This document shows, one piece after another, positions 44,724 through 52,297 of a stretch of 64,000 bases of DNA. Each line of letters starts with the position of its first letter. The stretch's first letter is position 1. Below the pieces are notes generated by a model. The model saw only the letters and a program-made list of their open reading frames with translations. It was not told the origin of the DNA and did no database searches. A program made the translations under genes and the position numbers. Where the stretch lies: NCBI GenBank assembly GCA_050329975.1, contig JBHJOG010000207.1, forward strand, positions 14,632 to 78,631, written 5' to 3'. Source of the DNA: CALKHQ01 sp050329975 (GTDB taxonomy: Bacteria; Pseudomonadota; Alphaproteobacteria; CALKHQ01).

Positions 44724-45022
44724 CAGCCGAGATGCGGGCGGTTGTCGACGTTTTCCCGGTAGTCCTGCAGCCGGGTGGTGCGAAGGCCCCGCATGCCGTG
44801 GCGCTCGATCAGACGCTGCCAGGACAGGAATTCCTCGACCGACAGGCGGTAACGCTTGCAGGCATCTTCGAGGCTGATCAGGCCCGAGCGGACACCGGCG
44901 ACGACCTGCGCCTTTCGCTTGATCACCCAACGCTTCGTGTTGGGCGGCGGTAGATCATCGACGCTGGATGGAGCCCCGACCGAGTCGAGGATCGCGTCGT
45001 CGAAGCCTTTGGTTGTGTCCAT
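44723..45022 (-). CDS. sciP: CtrA-inhibiting transcription factor SciP (DUF1153)
   Basis: The start at 45022 (MDTTKGFDDAILDSVGAP) gives 99 residues, close to the 93 of Caulobacter SciP. The diagnostic DUF1153 segment is LPPPNTKRWVIKRKAQVVAG followed by LEDACKRYRLSVEEFLSWQR, a helix-turn-helix. SciP binds CtrA and DNA near CtrA boxes and represses flagellar class genes. An upstream extension of the frame is not conserved in style. The gene sits immediately upstream of fliF, on the same strand, so it may share the regulatory region. Confidence 0.85.
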   Translation of the reverse strand: MDTTKGFDDAILDSVGAPSSVDDLPPPNTKRWVIKRKAQVVAGVRSGLISLEDACKRYRLSVEEFLSWQRLIERHGMRGLRTTRLQDYRENVDNRPHLG

Positions 45023-45159
45023 GGTTGGTCCCGCCGAAATCGACAACTTCCTGTTGCTGGACCCAAGGCTAGGCTCGCCGGCTTTATAAACCCCTAAAAT
45101 CGAGGGATTCGCATTGCACATCATATGGTTAATCATGGAATTCCGCTCAAATTGCACCG

Positions 45160-45185
45160 ACGGGACCAGGGTGACCCGGTCCCGT
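45160..45185. terminator. Nested hairpin between flgE and sciP
   Basis: ACGGGACC and GGTCCCGT flank a 10-base core (AGGGTGACCC) that can itself pair GGG with CCC. It lies 32-57 bp after the flgE stop (45217) on the minus strand. There is no T-run, so termination would be weak or Rho-assisted. Confidence 0.4.
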
Positions 45186-45216
45186 TGGCGGAACGTCGAT
45201 GCTTCAGCCATTACCC

Positions 45217-46575
45217 TTAGCGTTTCAGGCGGATAAGCTCATCCAGCATCTCGTCGCTGGTGGTGATGATGCGCGCGTTTGCCGAATAGGCGCGCTGGGT
45301 GATGATCATGCTGGTGAACTCCTCGGCGAGGTCGACGTTCGAGGCTTCGAGCGATGCCGAGGAGATCTTGCCCGCGCCGGCGGTGTTGGCCTGCAGCAGC
45401 AGGTACTCGCCCGAGTCCGCGGTCTGCGCATAGGCGTTGCCGGTCCGCGACTGCAGCCCGTTCGGGTTGTTGAAGGTGGCAAGCGGCAACTTGTAGATCT
45501 TCTTGCGGCTGCCGTTGTCGAAGAACGCGGTGACGATGCCGTCCTTGTCGATCGACACGCCGGAATAGGTGCCGAACGGCAGGCCGTTCTGCTCCAGCGT
45601 CTTGGGCGTGTACGGCCCGTCGAGGAAGGTCATGCCGCTGGCCGCGCCATAGGTGCCGAGCGCGAGCGACATCTGATTGCTGGCGACATCGCCCAGCTCG
45701 CCGCCCGAGCCGGTGAAGTTGAATGCCTGCGTGCCTCCCGGATTGAAGTTGAGCGTCATCGACACCGGGCCGGTTCCGCCCGTCGGGGTGCCGTTGGTCG
45801 CGAAGTCGAGGGTTCCGATCACCATGTAGTTGGTATCCGACAGTGCCGCCGCGGGCGTCGCGTCGGTCGTGTCGGAGTCGTAGGTGGCCGAGGCGACGCC
45901 ATCGCTGGTGCGGGTCATGCCGGTGACACGCGCCTCCCATTGGTTGGTGCCGTTGTAGTGCCAGGTCAGTTCGACATCGTGCGGCACGCCCAGCGAGTCG
46001 TAGATCGTCACGTTGGTCGTCTCGGTCTGACCGACCGTCGCGGTAGCGGGCAGGTTGGCGCCGATCTGGATCTCGGTGGTCCGCTCCGCCAGCGTCGACA
46101 GCCCGGCCACGTTGACCGTCTCGAGCGCCGATATCGAGCTCGTGTTGCTCGGCAGGGCTTCGTTCGCGTCGAGCGGCCACCCTTGCAGGTAGAACCCACC
46201 CGCGTTGACGAAATTGCCGTCCGAGTCGACCGTGAACGAGCCTTCACGCGAGAACAGGAATTCGTTGCCCGTGCCACCGTTCGGCCCTTCGTTGACGACA
46301 AAGAAGCCGGAGCCGTCGATGGCAAGGTCGGTCGGCGAACTCGAGCCCTGCAGCAGACCCTGCTGGTCGATGAGGCGCAGGGGCAGGGCGGCGACGCCGC
46401 CCGGGGTATAGCCGGAATTTGTCGAGGACTGGGTGACCAGGGTCGAGAATCGTGCCCGCGATCCCTTGTAGCCGATCGTGTTCACGTTGGAGATGTTGTC
46501 GGCGATCATGCCGAGGTTCTGGCTGTTTGCGGCAAGACCCGAAACGCCTGACGTCATCGCGCCGTAAATGCTCAT
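45217..46575 (-). CDS. flgE: Flagellar hook protein FlgE
   Basis: The 452-residue protein begins MSIYGAMTSGVSGLAANSQN, the rod/hook N-terminal signature. It has the FlgE middle domain (ELTWHYNGTNQWEARVTGMT) and ends in the conserved C-terminal helix SNVDLAEEFTSMIITQRAYS. It polymerises into the hook. It is third of the fliK-flgD-flgE operon that starts at the sigma-54 promoter at 48877-48891. Confidence 0.95.
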   Translation of the reverse strand: MSIYGAMTSGVSGLAANSQNLGMIADNISNVNTIGYKGSRARFSTLVTQSSTNSGYTPGGVAALPLRLIDQQGLLQGSSSPTDLAIDGSGFFVVNEGPNGGTGNEFLFSREGSFTVDSDGNFVNAGGFYLQGWPLDANEALPSNTSSISALETVNVAGLSTLAERTTEIQIGANLPATATVGQTETTNVTIYDSLGVPHDVELTWHYNGTNQWEARVTGMTRTSDGVASATYDSDTTDATPAAALSDTNYMVIGTLDFATNGTPTGGTGPVSMTLNFNPGGTQAFNFTGSGGELGDVASNQMSLALGTYGAASGMTFLDGPYTPKTLEQNGLPFGTYSGVSIDKDGIVTAFFDNGSRKKIYKLPLATFNNPNGLQSRTGNAYAQTADSGEYLLLQANTAGAGKISSASLEASNVDLAEEFTSMIITQRAYSANARIITTSDEMLDELIRLKR

Positions 46576-46632
46576 GGCCGTGTGCTCCTTGCTGGCCCGG
46601 GGCGGCTGTCCTGCGCGCGCCCGGTCATGTCG

Positions 46633-47343
46633 CTAAGACTGTGTGTCGCTCTCGTCGTCGATGGGTGCGGCAGGCGGCGGGGCAGGCAGCGTCGGCGAGC
46701 GCACCGCGGTGATTTCCTGCAGATAGATCGCGAGGTCACCGATCATCACGACCGGCTGTCCGTCGCGGGATTCGACGCCTGTCACGACACCGACGATGCC
46801 GGCCTCTGCCGTGACCGGGTTGCCGGCTGCGTCGGTGGCCTCGATGGCGATGCTGTAGACGCCGTTGGCGGCGACCTTGTTGTCGCTGGTCAGGCCGTTC
46901 CACGAGATCTGGTGCGTGCCGGCGGTGACGGGCCCCTGACCGGAGAAGACCACGTTTCCGCTCGAGTCGCGGATGGTGTACTTGGCCGACGCCGCGGCGT
47001 CCTTGAGCGTGTAGGCGAACTGCGCCTCGCCGTTGGCCAGGTTGGCCTTGTCGCCGATCGCCGAGATCTCCTTGCCGATGAAACCGAGAGCCGACAGCGT
47101 CTGGCCGGCGAACTGCACCTGGACCAGCTGCTCGAGCTGGGTGTTGGTCAGGATCGCCTGCTCGACGCTGGTGAACTGCACCAGCTGGCTGGTGAACTCG
47201 TTGGTCTCCATCGGCGACAGCGGATCCTGGTTCTTCAGCTGTTGGGTGAGCAGGGTCAGGAAGTTGTCGAAGTTGGAGGAGAGGCCGGCCAGCGCGCTGG
47301 TCGTGCCGCTGGTGTTCGTGTTGGCGACTGGACTGACGTTCAT
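46633..47343 (-). CDS. flgD: Hook capping/scaffolding protein FlgD
   Basis: The 236-residue protein contains FDNFLTLLTQQLKNQDPLSP and TNEFTSQLVQFTSVEQAILT, the FlgD N-terminal signature. FlgD-Ig and Tudor-like domains follow (QGPVTAGTHQISWNGLTSDN, NGVYSIAIEATDAAGNPVTA). It caps the growing hook. It is located between fliK (12-bp gap) and flgE. Confidence 0.95.
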   Translation of the reverse strand: MNVSPVANTNTSGTTSALAGLSSNFDNFLTLLTQQLKNQDPLSPMETNEFTSQLVQFTSVEQAILTNTQLEQLVQVQFAGQTLSALGFIGKEISAIGDKANLANGEAQFAYTLKDAAASAKYTIRDSSGNVVFSGQGPVTAGTHQISWNGLTSDNKVAANGVYSIAIEATDAAGNPVTAEAGIVGVVTGVESRDGQPVVMIGDLAIYLQEITAVRSPTLPAPPPAAPIDDESDTQS

Positions 47344-47355
47344 GGTGTGGCCCCG

Positions 47356-48840
47356 CTATACGAAGAGGTCGACGACCAGGTGGCTGTCGCTCTGGTGTGT
47401 GATGATCATGCCGTCGACGGCCTCGCCGCCCTCCGGCTCGGACTCGCTCTCGGCATCGCGGCCGCTTCGCTTCGCGTCGTCCTGGTCGCCGGGGCTCTGC
47501 TGACGCAAAGAGAAGCTCAGGTCGCCGGCGCTGGTGTCGAACCCGGCGTCGGCCAGGGCGCGCTCGAGGTCGCGGACGTTGCGCTGCAGCTGGTCGAGCG
47601 TCTCCTGGCGGTCGGCAGCGACGGTCATCGTCATCCGCCCGTCCTGCCCGAGCTCCATGCGGACGTCGATCCGGCCGAGTTCGCGCGGATTGAGCCGGAT
47701 TGATACCCGGTCGACTCCGGTCTCGGCCGCATGCGCGATGGTGAGACCGATGCGCTCGGCGAACTGGGGACCGTTCAGCCGGGGCATGTGCTGGGGCTGC
47801 GCAGGCCCGTCGACGCGGGCGGGCTGCGCCGTACGCTCGCCCAGGGCGGCCGCGCCGGGCGTTCCCGATCCGGTCGGCGCAGGCGGTGCGGATGCTCCCT
47901 CGCTGACGGCCGGCAGGCTGCCGGCAGCGGCAGCCGTCGCGGCTGCACCGCGCCCGCCGGCCGGATTGTTGGCCATCGCGGCTGCGATTGCGCTGAAGTC
48001 GGCGGCGGCGCCCTGTTCCTTGCCCAGGCTGGGCTGGCTCTGTTTGCCCAGCGCCTTGGCCGGCGCGTTGCCAGCCATAATGCGCTGGCCGGGCGGCATG
48101 GCCGTCTGTGGGCCAGGCGCCTGTTGGGTGCCGGCCAGCGAATGCGCGAACAGCGCGACGGCGAGGCCGGGGGCCGGCGGTCCGGCCGGGCCGGGCTCGG
48201 TCCCCGCCGCCGCACCGCGCGACTGCATGACGGCAAGGAGGTTCGCCAGGATGTCGTCGTTGGCGGGCGTGGCTGCGCCGTCCGCCAGGGAGAGTGCGCC
48301 CGGCTGCGCGGCTCCTGGGATCGGGTCGGCGGCACCTGCCTGGCCCGGGGTGGCCCGGTCCGAGGCGGTCTGGCCCGGGGTGGCCTGATCCGGGGTGGCC
48401 TGATCCGGGGCGGTCTGGTCCGGCGCCGCCGGTCCTGTCGTGGCCTGGGCCGGGTCGGCCACGGGTCCGGCGGCGTTGGGTGTGGCCGGTTCTGCGACCG
48501 GCTCGACCTGGGTCTCGGCGGGGGGCGGGGTCTCGGTGGCCTGCGCCGTTGGCAGTGTGACCGGCTCGTCGTGCCGGCGGTCGTCGCTGCTCTGGCGGGC
48601 GGCCCGGTCGACGTGCCGGCGATCGGCGGCGTCGCGCTGTGCATAGTCGCGCGCCGGCTCCGGCCGCTCGCGCTCCGGGATGTCCCGGCGGCTCGTCGCG
48701 CGGTCGGTGTCGGTACGGCTCTCGCGCGCACTCATCGCGCGGACCAGCTCGTCGAACGGATGTCCCGTCGCCGGCTTGCCGGCCCGGCCTGGACCCGAGA
48801 CGTCGAACCGCGGCTGGTCGTCGCGAATGGCTATCTGCAT
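47356..48840 (-). CDS. fliK: Flagellar hook-length control protein FliK
   Basis: The 494-residue protein has a disordered N-terminal two-thirds rich in Ala, Pro, Thr and Gln, including a pentapeptide repeat around residues 138-165. The structured C-terminus reads VDRVSIRLNPRELGRIDVRM followed by a coiled stretch LDQLQRNVRDLERALADAGF, the Flg_hook signature (V-L-P-LG-V-V). It acts as a ruler and substrate-specificity switch with FlhB. It is first gene after the sigma-54 promoter at 48877-48891, with a leader of only about 26 nt. Confidence 0.88.
   Translation of the reverse strand: MQIAIRDDQPRFDVSGPGRAGKPATGHPFDELVRAMSARESRTDTDRATSRRDIPERERPEPARDYAQRDAADRRHVDRAARQSSDDRRHDEPVTLPTAQATETPPPAETQVEPVAEPATPNAAGPVADPAQATTGPAAPDQTAPDQATPDQATPGQTASDRATPGQAGAADPIPGAAQPGALSLADGAATPANDDILANLLAVMQSRGAAAGTEPGPAGPPAPGLAVALFAHSLAGTQQAPGPQTAMPPGQRIMAGNAPAKALGKQSQPSLGKEQGAAADFSAIAAAMANNPAGGRGAAATAAAAGSLPAVSEGASAPPAPTGSGTPGAAALGERTAQPARVDGPAQPQHMPRLNGPQFAERIGLTIAHAAETGVDRVSIRLNPRELGRIDVRMELGQDGRMTMTVAADRQETLDQLQRNVRDLERALADAGFDTSAGDLSFSLRQQSPGDQDDAKRSGRDAESESEPEGGEAVDGMIITHQSDSHLVVDLFV
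48341..48430 (-). repeat. 15-bp tandem repeat inside fliK
   Basis: Degenerate 15-bp units such as TGATCCGGGGTGGCC and TGATCCGGGGCGGTC repeat about six times. They encode the pentapeptide pattern [TA]-P-[DG]-Q-[AT]. The repeat lies in the disordered ruler part of FliK, where copy number could alter the length. Confidence 0.6.
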
Positions 48841-48876
48841 CGCCTGTTCCCTAAGCTACCTTGCCAGCCAGGCTTC

Positions 48877-48891
48877 GCAAGCCGCGGGCCA
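48877..48891 (-). promoter_or_regulatory. Sigma-54 promoter of fliK-flgD-flgE
   Basis: On the minus strand TGGCCCG-CGGC-TTGC matches the -24/-12 consensus TGGCACG-N4-TTGC at all but one base, with correct GG-to-GC spacing. The expected start of transcription is near 48866, about 26 nt before the fliK ATG. ftr-like sites lie 75-125 bp upstream. Confidence 0.75.
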
Positions 48892-48966
48892 TCGCAGAGG
48901 TCAGGGTGATGTCCTTGATATCACGAGATTTTTGCGCGAGCACCGCGCAGCGCCGGGACCCTGCCT

Positions 48967-49002
48967 GCCAAGGGTTGCCGGGTGGGCCCGGCAACTGTTG
49001 CC
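48967..49002. promoter_or_regulatory. ftr-like sites upstream of the hook-operon promoter
   Basis: GGCAACTGTTGCC at 48990-49002 is a perfect dyad (arms GGCAA/TTGCC). GCCAAGGGTTGCC at 48967-48979 has one mismatched base. They are 23 bp apart and 76-125 bp from the fliK sigma-54 promoter, the right distance for an FlbD enhancer. Confidence 0.55.
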
Positions 49003-49012
49003 GGTAGGAAAG

Positions 49013-49041
49013 AAAAAACGCCGCTGAGGGGTCAGCGGCGT
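49013..49041 (-). terminator. Intrinsic terminator of the flagellin-flbT-flaF transcript
   Basis: A 10-bp stem, ACGCCGCTGA paired with TCAGCGGCGT, has a 4-base loop and is followed on the minus strand by six T. It lies 32-60 bp beyond the flaF stop at 49073. Confidence 0.88.
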
Positions 49042-49072
49042 CGTGGGCAGGCGCGGGGAAGGGAGGAAGCGG

Positions 49073-49507
49073 TCAGGCGACGAACCGGTTGGCCATCGGT
49101 GCCGTGGAGGCCGGCTGGGCAGGCGCGGCGACCGTGCCGTCGGTCCGCTGGCCGGAAAGGCCCAGCGCGATGTTGCGGTTGATGTCAATCAGCACCTGCA
49201 GGCGCTCCGGCGCCACCCTGCCGAGGGCCGACACGGTATGGCGGTCGACGAACCCGGCCAGGCTCAGCATGTTCTGCTTGATCTCGGGCGGCAGCGGATT
49301 GCTGTCCTCGGCGATGTCGGCCTGAAACAGCGTCCACAACCGCCAGTTCAGCCTGAGCGCGCTGCGATACTGCTCGATGTCGGCATCGGCGCGCTGCACC
49401 GCATCCAGTCGGCGGGCGGCTTCCAGCAGCGCCCGAGATTCGGTTTCGCGCGGATTGGACCCGAGTTTCTGCGCCTGCTGGTAGGGGTTGTTACGCGGAG
49501 CCGGCAT
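49073..49507 (-). CDS. flaF: Flagellar biosynthesis regulator FlaF
   Basis: The 144-residue protein contains NPYQQAQKLGSNPRETESRA followed by ALRLNWRLWTLFQADIAEDS, the FlaF signature. In Caulobacter FlaF promotes flagellin synthesis and secretion, opposing FlbT. It overlaps flbT by 17 bp and is last in the flagellin transcript, just before the terminator. The about 20-residue Ala/Pro-rich tail is variable. Confidence 0.9.
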   Translation of the reverse strand: MPAPRNNPYQQAQKLGSNPRETESRALLEAARRLDAVQRADADIEQYRSALRLNWRLWTLFQADIAEDSNPLPPEIKQNMLSLAGFVDRHTVSALGRVAPERLQVLIDINRNIALGLSGQRTDGTVAAPAQPASTAPMANRFVA

Positions 49508-49886
49508 AGTTCAGCACCTCTTGCTCATACCTGATCAGGTTGCGGCACTTCTTGAGTGCGCCGTAGCTGTCGCCGGCGATCATCTGCTGGCCGATCTCCA
49601 GCAGGAGCGTCGTCGAGCTCGGAACCGCCTGGGCGAACTGTTGCAGGAAGCTGTTAAAGTTCTCTTGATGATCCCGCACATGTTCGGGAAACAGGTGCAT
49701 CATCTGGACCGTGAAGTAGATCCGCTTCGCTGGCGTGTCGGCGCGCTCTTCGGTGATGATGTCCTTCTCGCGCAGGATGTTGGCGCGGTTCTGCAGGACG
49801 AACTGGGCGCGGTCGCCGCCGTTTACGATGACGGCGCCGTTGATGATGATCTTTTCGCCCGCCTTCAGTGAGATCTTCAGAGCCAT
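49491..49886 (-). CDS. flbT: Flagellin mRNA repressor FlbT
   Basis: The start at 49886 gives 131 residues, MALKISLKAGEKIIINGAVI followed by a QFVLQNRANILREKDI-type strand, the FlbT signature. In Caulobacter FlbT binds the 5' leader of flagellin mRNA and lowers its stability until the hook is complete. Its gene lies 64 bp downstream of a flagellin gene, so it may be made from the mRNA it controls. Candidate hairpin targets are listed at 50800-50822 and 52074-52092. Confidence 0.92.
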   Translation of the reverse strand: MALKISLKAGEKIIINGAVIVNGGDRAQFVLQNRANILREKDIITEERADTPAKRIYFTVQMMHLFPEHVRDHQENFNSFLQQFAQAVPSSTTLLLEIGQQMIAGDSYGALKKCRNLIRYEQEVLNYAGSA

Positions 49887-49950
49887 GGGTCGGGTGCCTT
49901 CTGCACGGGCCGGCGCAGGGCCGGCGGCTTCAGATGTCGTGTGAGGGAGC

Positions 49951-50778
49951 CTAACCGAACAGCTGCAGCACGTTGCGCTCATTCTGGGCGGAGAGCGAAA
50001 GCGCGTTGGTGGCCAGCTGCTGCCGGGTCTGCAGGGCAAGCAGGTTGGCGCTTTCCTCGTTCATGTCGGCGAGCGTCAGCTTGCCCGCACCCTGCTCGAG
50101 GGTGTTGACCAGGCTCTGGGTGAAGCTCAGGCGCGTCTTCAGCACCGTGTTGTTCGAGCCCAGCGCCGCGGCATTTGTCCGCAACTCGATCAGGGCCGCA
50201 TTCACCGAACTCAGCGCCGCGTCGACGTCGCCCTCGCTGCCCCAGTTGTTCGTCGCCGTGCCGATCGAGAGCCCGCCCGCGCTCGACGTCGACCGCAGGT
50301 GGGCGATCGTCAGCTTGGATGTGCCGTCCTCGTTGAAATCTACGGTCAGCGTGTCGGAGCCGCCGTCGATCAGGTTGACGCCGTTGTAGCTGGCGTCCCG
50401 GGCGAGGTCGTTGAGCTGGGTCAGCAGCTCGGTGAACTGGTGGGCCAGCCCGGAGCGCTCCGCCGCGCTGCCCGAAGACTTCGCCTTGGTCGCCAGGCCC
50501 TTGGCCTGCTCGACCAGGTCGGTGATCGACTCGATGCCGTCGATGGCGGCCTGGATCGTGCTGATCGCCTGGTCGACGTTGTCCTTCAGTCGGCCCAGAT
50601 CGCCGGCCCGGTCGCTGAGCGCCCGCGACTGGAAATAGGCGGTCGGGTCGTCCAGTGCGGAACTGACCTTGAGCCCGGTCGCCAGACGGTTCTGCGTCGT
50701 GTTGACCAGGTCCGAGGTGCGCTGAAGCGTCAGCAGGTTGTCACGTACGATCTGGGAAAGAGCAATCTTGGCTGCCAT
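49951..50778 (-). CDS. Flagellin (copy 1)
   Basis: I start at 50778 (ATG after GGAGGATGAA), giving 275 residues, a short flagellin. The N-terminal D0/D1 helix reads MAAKIALSQIVRDNLLTLQR and then TQNRLATGLKVSSALDDPTA. The C-terminal D0/D1 part, ANLLALQTRQQLATNALSLS, ends with NVLQLFG. There is little variable domain. It is very similar to the second copy 440 bp upstream. Expression should depend on the sigma-54 promoter at 50909-50923 and on FlbT. A leader of about 120 nt precedes it. Confidence 0.95.
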   Translation of the reverse strand: MAAKIALSQIVRDNLLTLQRTSDLVNTTQNRLATGLKVSSALDDPTAYFQSRALSDRAGDLGRLKDNVDQAISTIQAAIDGIESITDLVEQAKGLATKAKSSGSAAERSGLAHQFTELLTQLNDLARDASYNGVNLIDGGSDTLTVDFNEDGTSKLTIAHLRSTSSAGGLSIGTATNNWGSEGDVDAALSSVNAALIELRTNAAALGSNNTVLKTRLSFTQSLVNTLEQGAGKLTLADMNEESANLLALQTRQQLATNALSLSAQNERNVLQLFG

Positions 50779-50799
50779 TTCATCCTCCGGTGTCGCCAT

Positions 50800-50822
50800 G
50801 CGCTGCTGACATTCTGCAGCGC
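50800..50822 (-). promoter_or_regulatory. Leader hairpin of flagellin copy 1 (candidate FlbT site)
   Basis: In the RNA sense (minus strand), a 7-bp stem GCGCUGC/GCAGCGC encloses a loop that starts AGAAU. It ends 21 bases before the start codon. A second 7-bp hairpin is at 50844-50863 (CCGGTTG/CAACCGG). The first stem-loop shares its UGC-AGAAU apex with the leader of copy 2. Confidence 0.6.
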
Positions 50823-50908
50823 GTTGGTGTTCAGCTTTCTGCTCCGGTTGGCGTCGCAACCGGACAGGTCGTCACGGCATTGCCGCAACAGGTTCGGTAA
50901 GGTTAACG

Positions 50909-50923
50909 GCAACCGGCGTGCCA
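50909..50923 (-). promoter_or_regulatory. Sigma-54 promoter of flagellin copy 1
   Basis: TGGCACG-CCGG-TTGC on the minus strand is a perfect match to the -24/-12 consensus with correct spacing. The transcript should start about 12 bases downstream, leaving an about 120-nt leader. Confidence 0.88.
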
Positions 50924-51160
50924 ACACGTGCACCGGCCCCGGAGGAGCGGCGAGTGCATCTGTTGAATCCGAGATGTATCAGTGGTTTAGCCGAACTCTC
51001 CGGTGGAGCGGAGGCTGGCCGCGACAGGGTAAAGGCCGCACTGGGCGCCGTGGCCGGGGGAAAACTCTGCCGGCCGATGGCAATTCGTGCCGGGACATAT
51101 CGGTCGCGTCGGCGACCCGAGGGCTCATGCGGCCCGGCCTGCGGCGAGGTCGTCGCGGGC

Positions 51161-51190
51161 AAAAAAAATGGCGGGGCCGAAGCCCCGCCA
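51161..51190 (-). terminator. Intrinsic terminator of flagellin copy 2
   Basis: A 9-bp stem TGGCGGGGC/GCCCCGCCA with loop CGAA is followed on the minus strand by eight T. It starts 28 bp after the stop at 51218. It separates copy 2 from copy 1, so each flagellin has its own transcript. Confidence 0.88.
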
Positions 51191-51217
51191 GATCGCGATC
51201 GAAGGTTCTTGGTTCGG

Positions 51218-52045
51218 TTAGCCGAGGAGCCCCAGCACCGACCGCTCGGACTGTGCCGACAACGCAAGGGCGTTGGTGGACAGCTGCTGGCGGGTCTGCA
51301 GCGCGAGCAAGTTCGCGCTTTCCTCGTTCAGGTCGGCGAGCGTCAGCTTGCCGGCGCCGCTCTGCAGCGTGTTGACCATCTTGGAGGTGAACTCCAAGCG
51401 GGTCTGCAGGACGGCGTTGTTGGAACCGAGCGTGGACGCGTTGGTCCGCAGTTCGGTCAGCGCAGCGTTGACTGAGCTCAGGGCCGCGTCGACGTCGCCG
51501 TCGGACGCGAAGTTGCCCGTAGCGCCGGCGATCGAGAGTCCGCCGGCACTGGCGTTCGACCTCATGTGCGCGATCGTCAGCCGCGAGGTTCCGTCCTCGT
51601 TGAAGTCGACCGTCAACTCGTCGTCGCCGCCGTCGATCAGGTTGACGCCGTTGTAGCTCGAGTCCCTCGCCAGGTCGTTGATCTGGGTCAGGATGTCATC
51701 GAACTGCGAGGCCAGGCTCGACCGCTCGGTGGCGTCACCGGACGACTTCGCCTTGGTCGCCAGACCCTTCGCCTGCTCGACCAGACTCGTGATGCCCTCG
51801 ATACCGTCGATGGCTGCACCGATCGTGCTGACCGCCTGGTCGATATTCGACTTCAGCGTGTTGAGGTCGCCGGCGCGGTCGGTCAGGCTCTTTGCCTGGA
51901 AGAACGCAGAGGCGTCGTCCAGAGCGGACGAAACCTTCAGGCCGGTGGCAAGGCGGTTCTGGGTAGTGTTGATCAGGCTCGCCGTGCCGGTCAGGGTCAG
52001 CAGGTTGTTGCGTACCGGTGCTGAGAGAGCAATGCTAGCAGCCAT
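51218..52045 (-). CDS. Flagellin (copy 2)
   Basis: The 275-residue flagellin begins MAASIALSAPVRNNLLTLTG and has the same layout as copy 1. The middle and C-terminal segments (DLARDSSYNGVNLIDGG, SSVNAALTELRTNAS, ANLLALQTRQQLSTNALALS) are nearly the same in both, which indicates a tandem duplication. The start codon has AAGGGAT upstream. It is monocistronic, with a sigma-54 promoter at 52206-52220 and an about 150-nt leader. Confidence 0.95.
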   Translation of the reverse strand: MAASIALSAPVRNNLLTLTGTASLINTTQNRLATGLKVSSALDDASAFFQAKSLTDRAGDLNTLKSNIDQAVSTIGAAIDGIEGITSLVEQAKGLATKAKSSGDATERSSLASQFDDILTQINDLARDSSYNGVNLIDGGDDELTVDFNEDGTSRLTIAHMRSNASAGGLSIAGATGNFASDGDVDAALSSVNAALTELRTNASTLGSNNAVLQTRLEFTSKMVNTLQSGAGKLTLADLNEESANLLALQTRQQLSTNALALSAQSERSVLGLLG

Positions 52046-52073
52046 GTCGTATCCCTTTCTAGGATATTGGCAA

Positions 52074-52092
52074 CGAACGCATTCTGCATTCG
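52074..52092 (-). promoter_or_regulatory. Leader hairpin of flagellin copy 2 (candidate FlbT site)
   Basis: In the RNA sense, CGAAUGC-AGAAU-GCGUUCG forms a 7-bp stem (one U-G wobble) with a 5-base loop AGAAU. It lies 28 bases before the start codon. The apex UGC-AGAAU is the same as in copy 1, although most of the rest of the stem differs. Confidence 0.6.
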
Positions 52093-52205
52093 CGTAAGCC
52101 AGGTTCTACTTGAACGACGACATTGCCAGACTGGGCCTACGGCGTCGGAACTACCTGTTCCATATGACGTTGGCCTACCTGGCAAAACGCCGCGTCGAAT
52201 TGAGA

Positions 52206-52220
52206 GCAACCGCCGTGCCA
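52206..52220 (-). promoter_or_regulatory. Sigma-54 promoter of flagellin copy 2
   Basis: TGGCACG-GCGG-TTGC on the minus strand is a perfect -24/-12 match. The predicted start of transcription is near 52195, about 150 nt before the ATG. Confidence 0.88.
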
Positions 52221-52297
52221 GACAGTTGGCTCGGATTGAAGTCTTTGATTCCTGTGATATCTGATAGTTAATCGAAGGTAAAATGGTCAGAGTGCTC

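Larger units (their letters stand above)
50779..51217. other. 439-bp regulatory gap between flagellin copies
   Basis: Reading in minus-strand order, this holds the terminator of copy 2 (51161-51190), a weaker ftr-like site (51059-51071, GGAAAACTCTGCC, two mismatches to GGCAAnnnTTGCC), the sigma-54 promoter (50909-50923) and an about 120-nt leader of copy 1 with two hairpins. No gene is expected in it. Confidence 0.7.
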
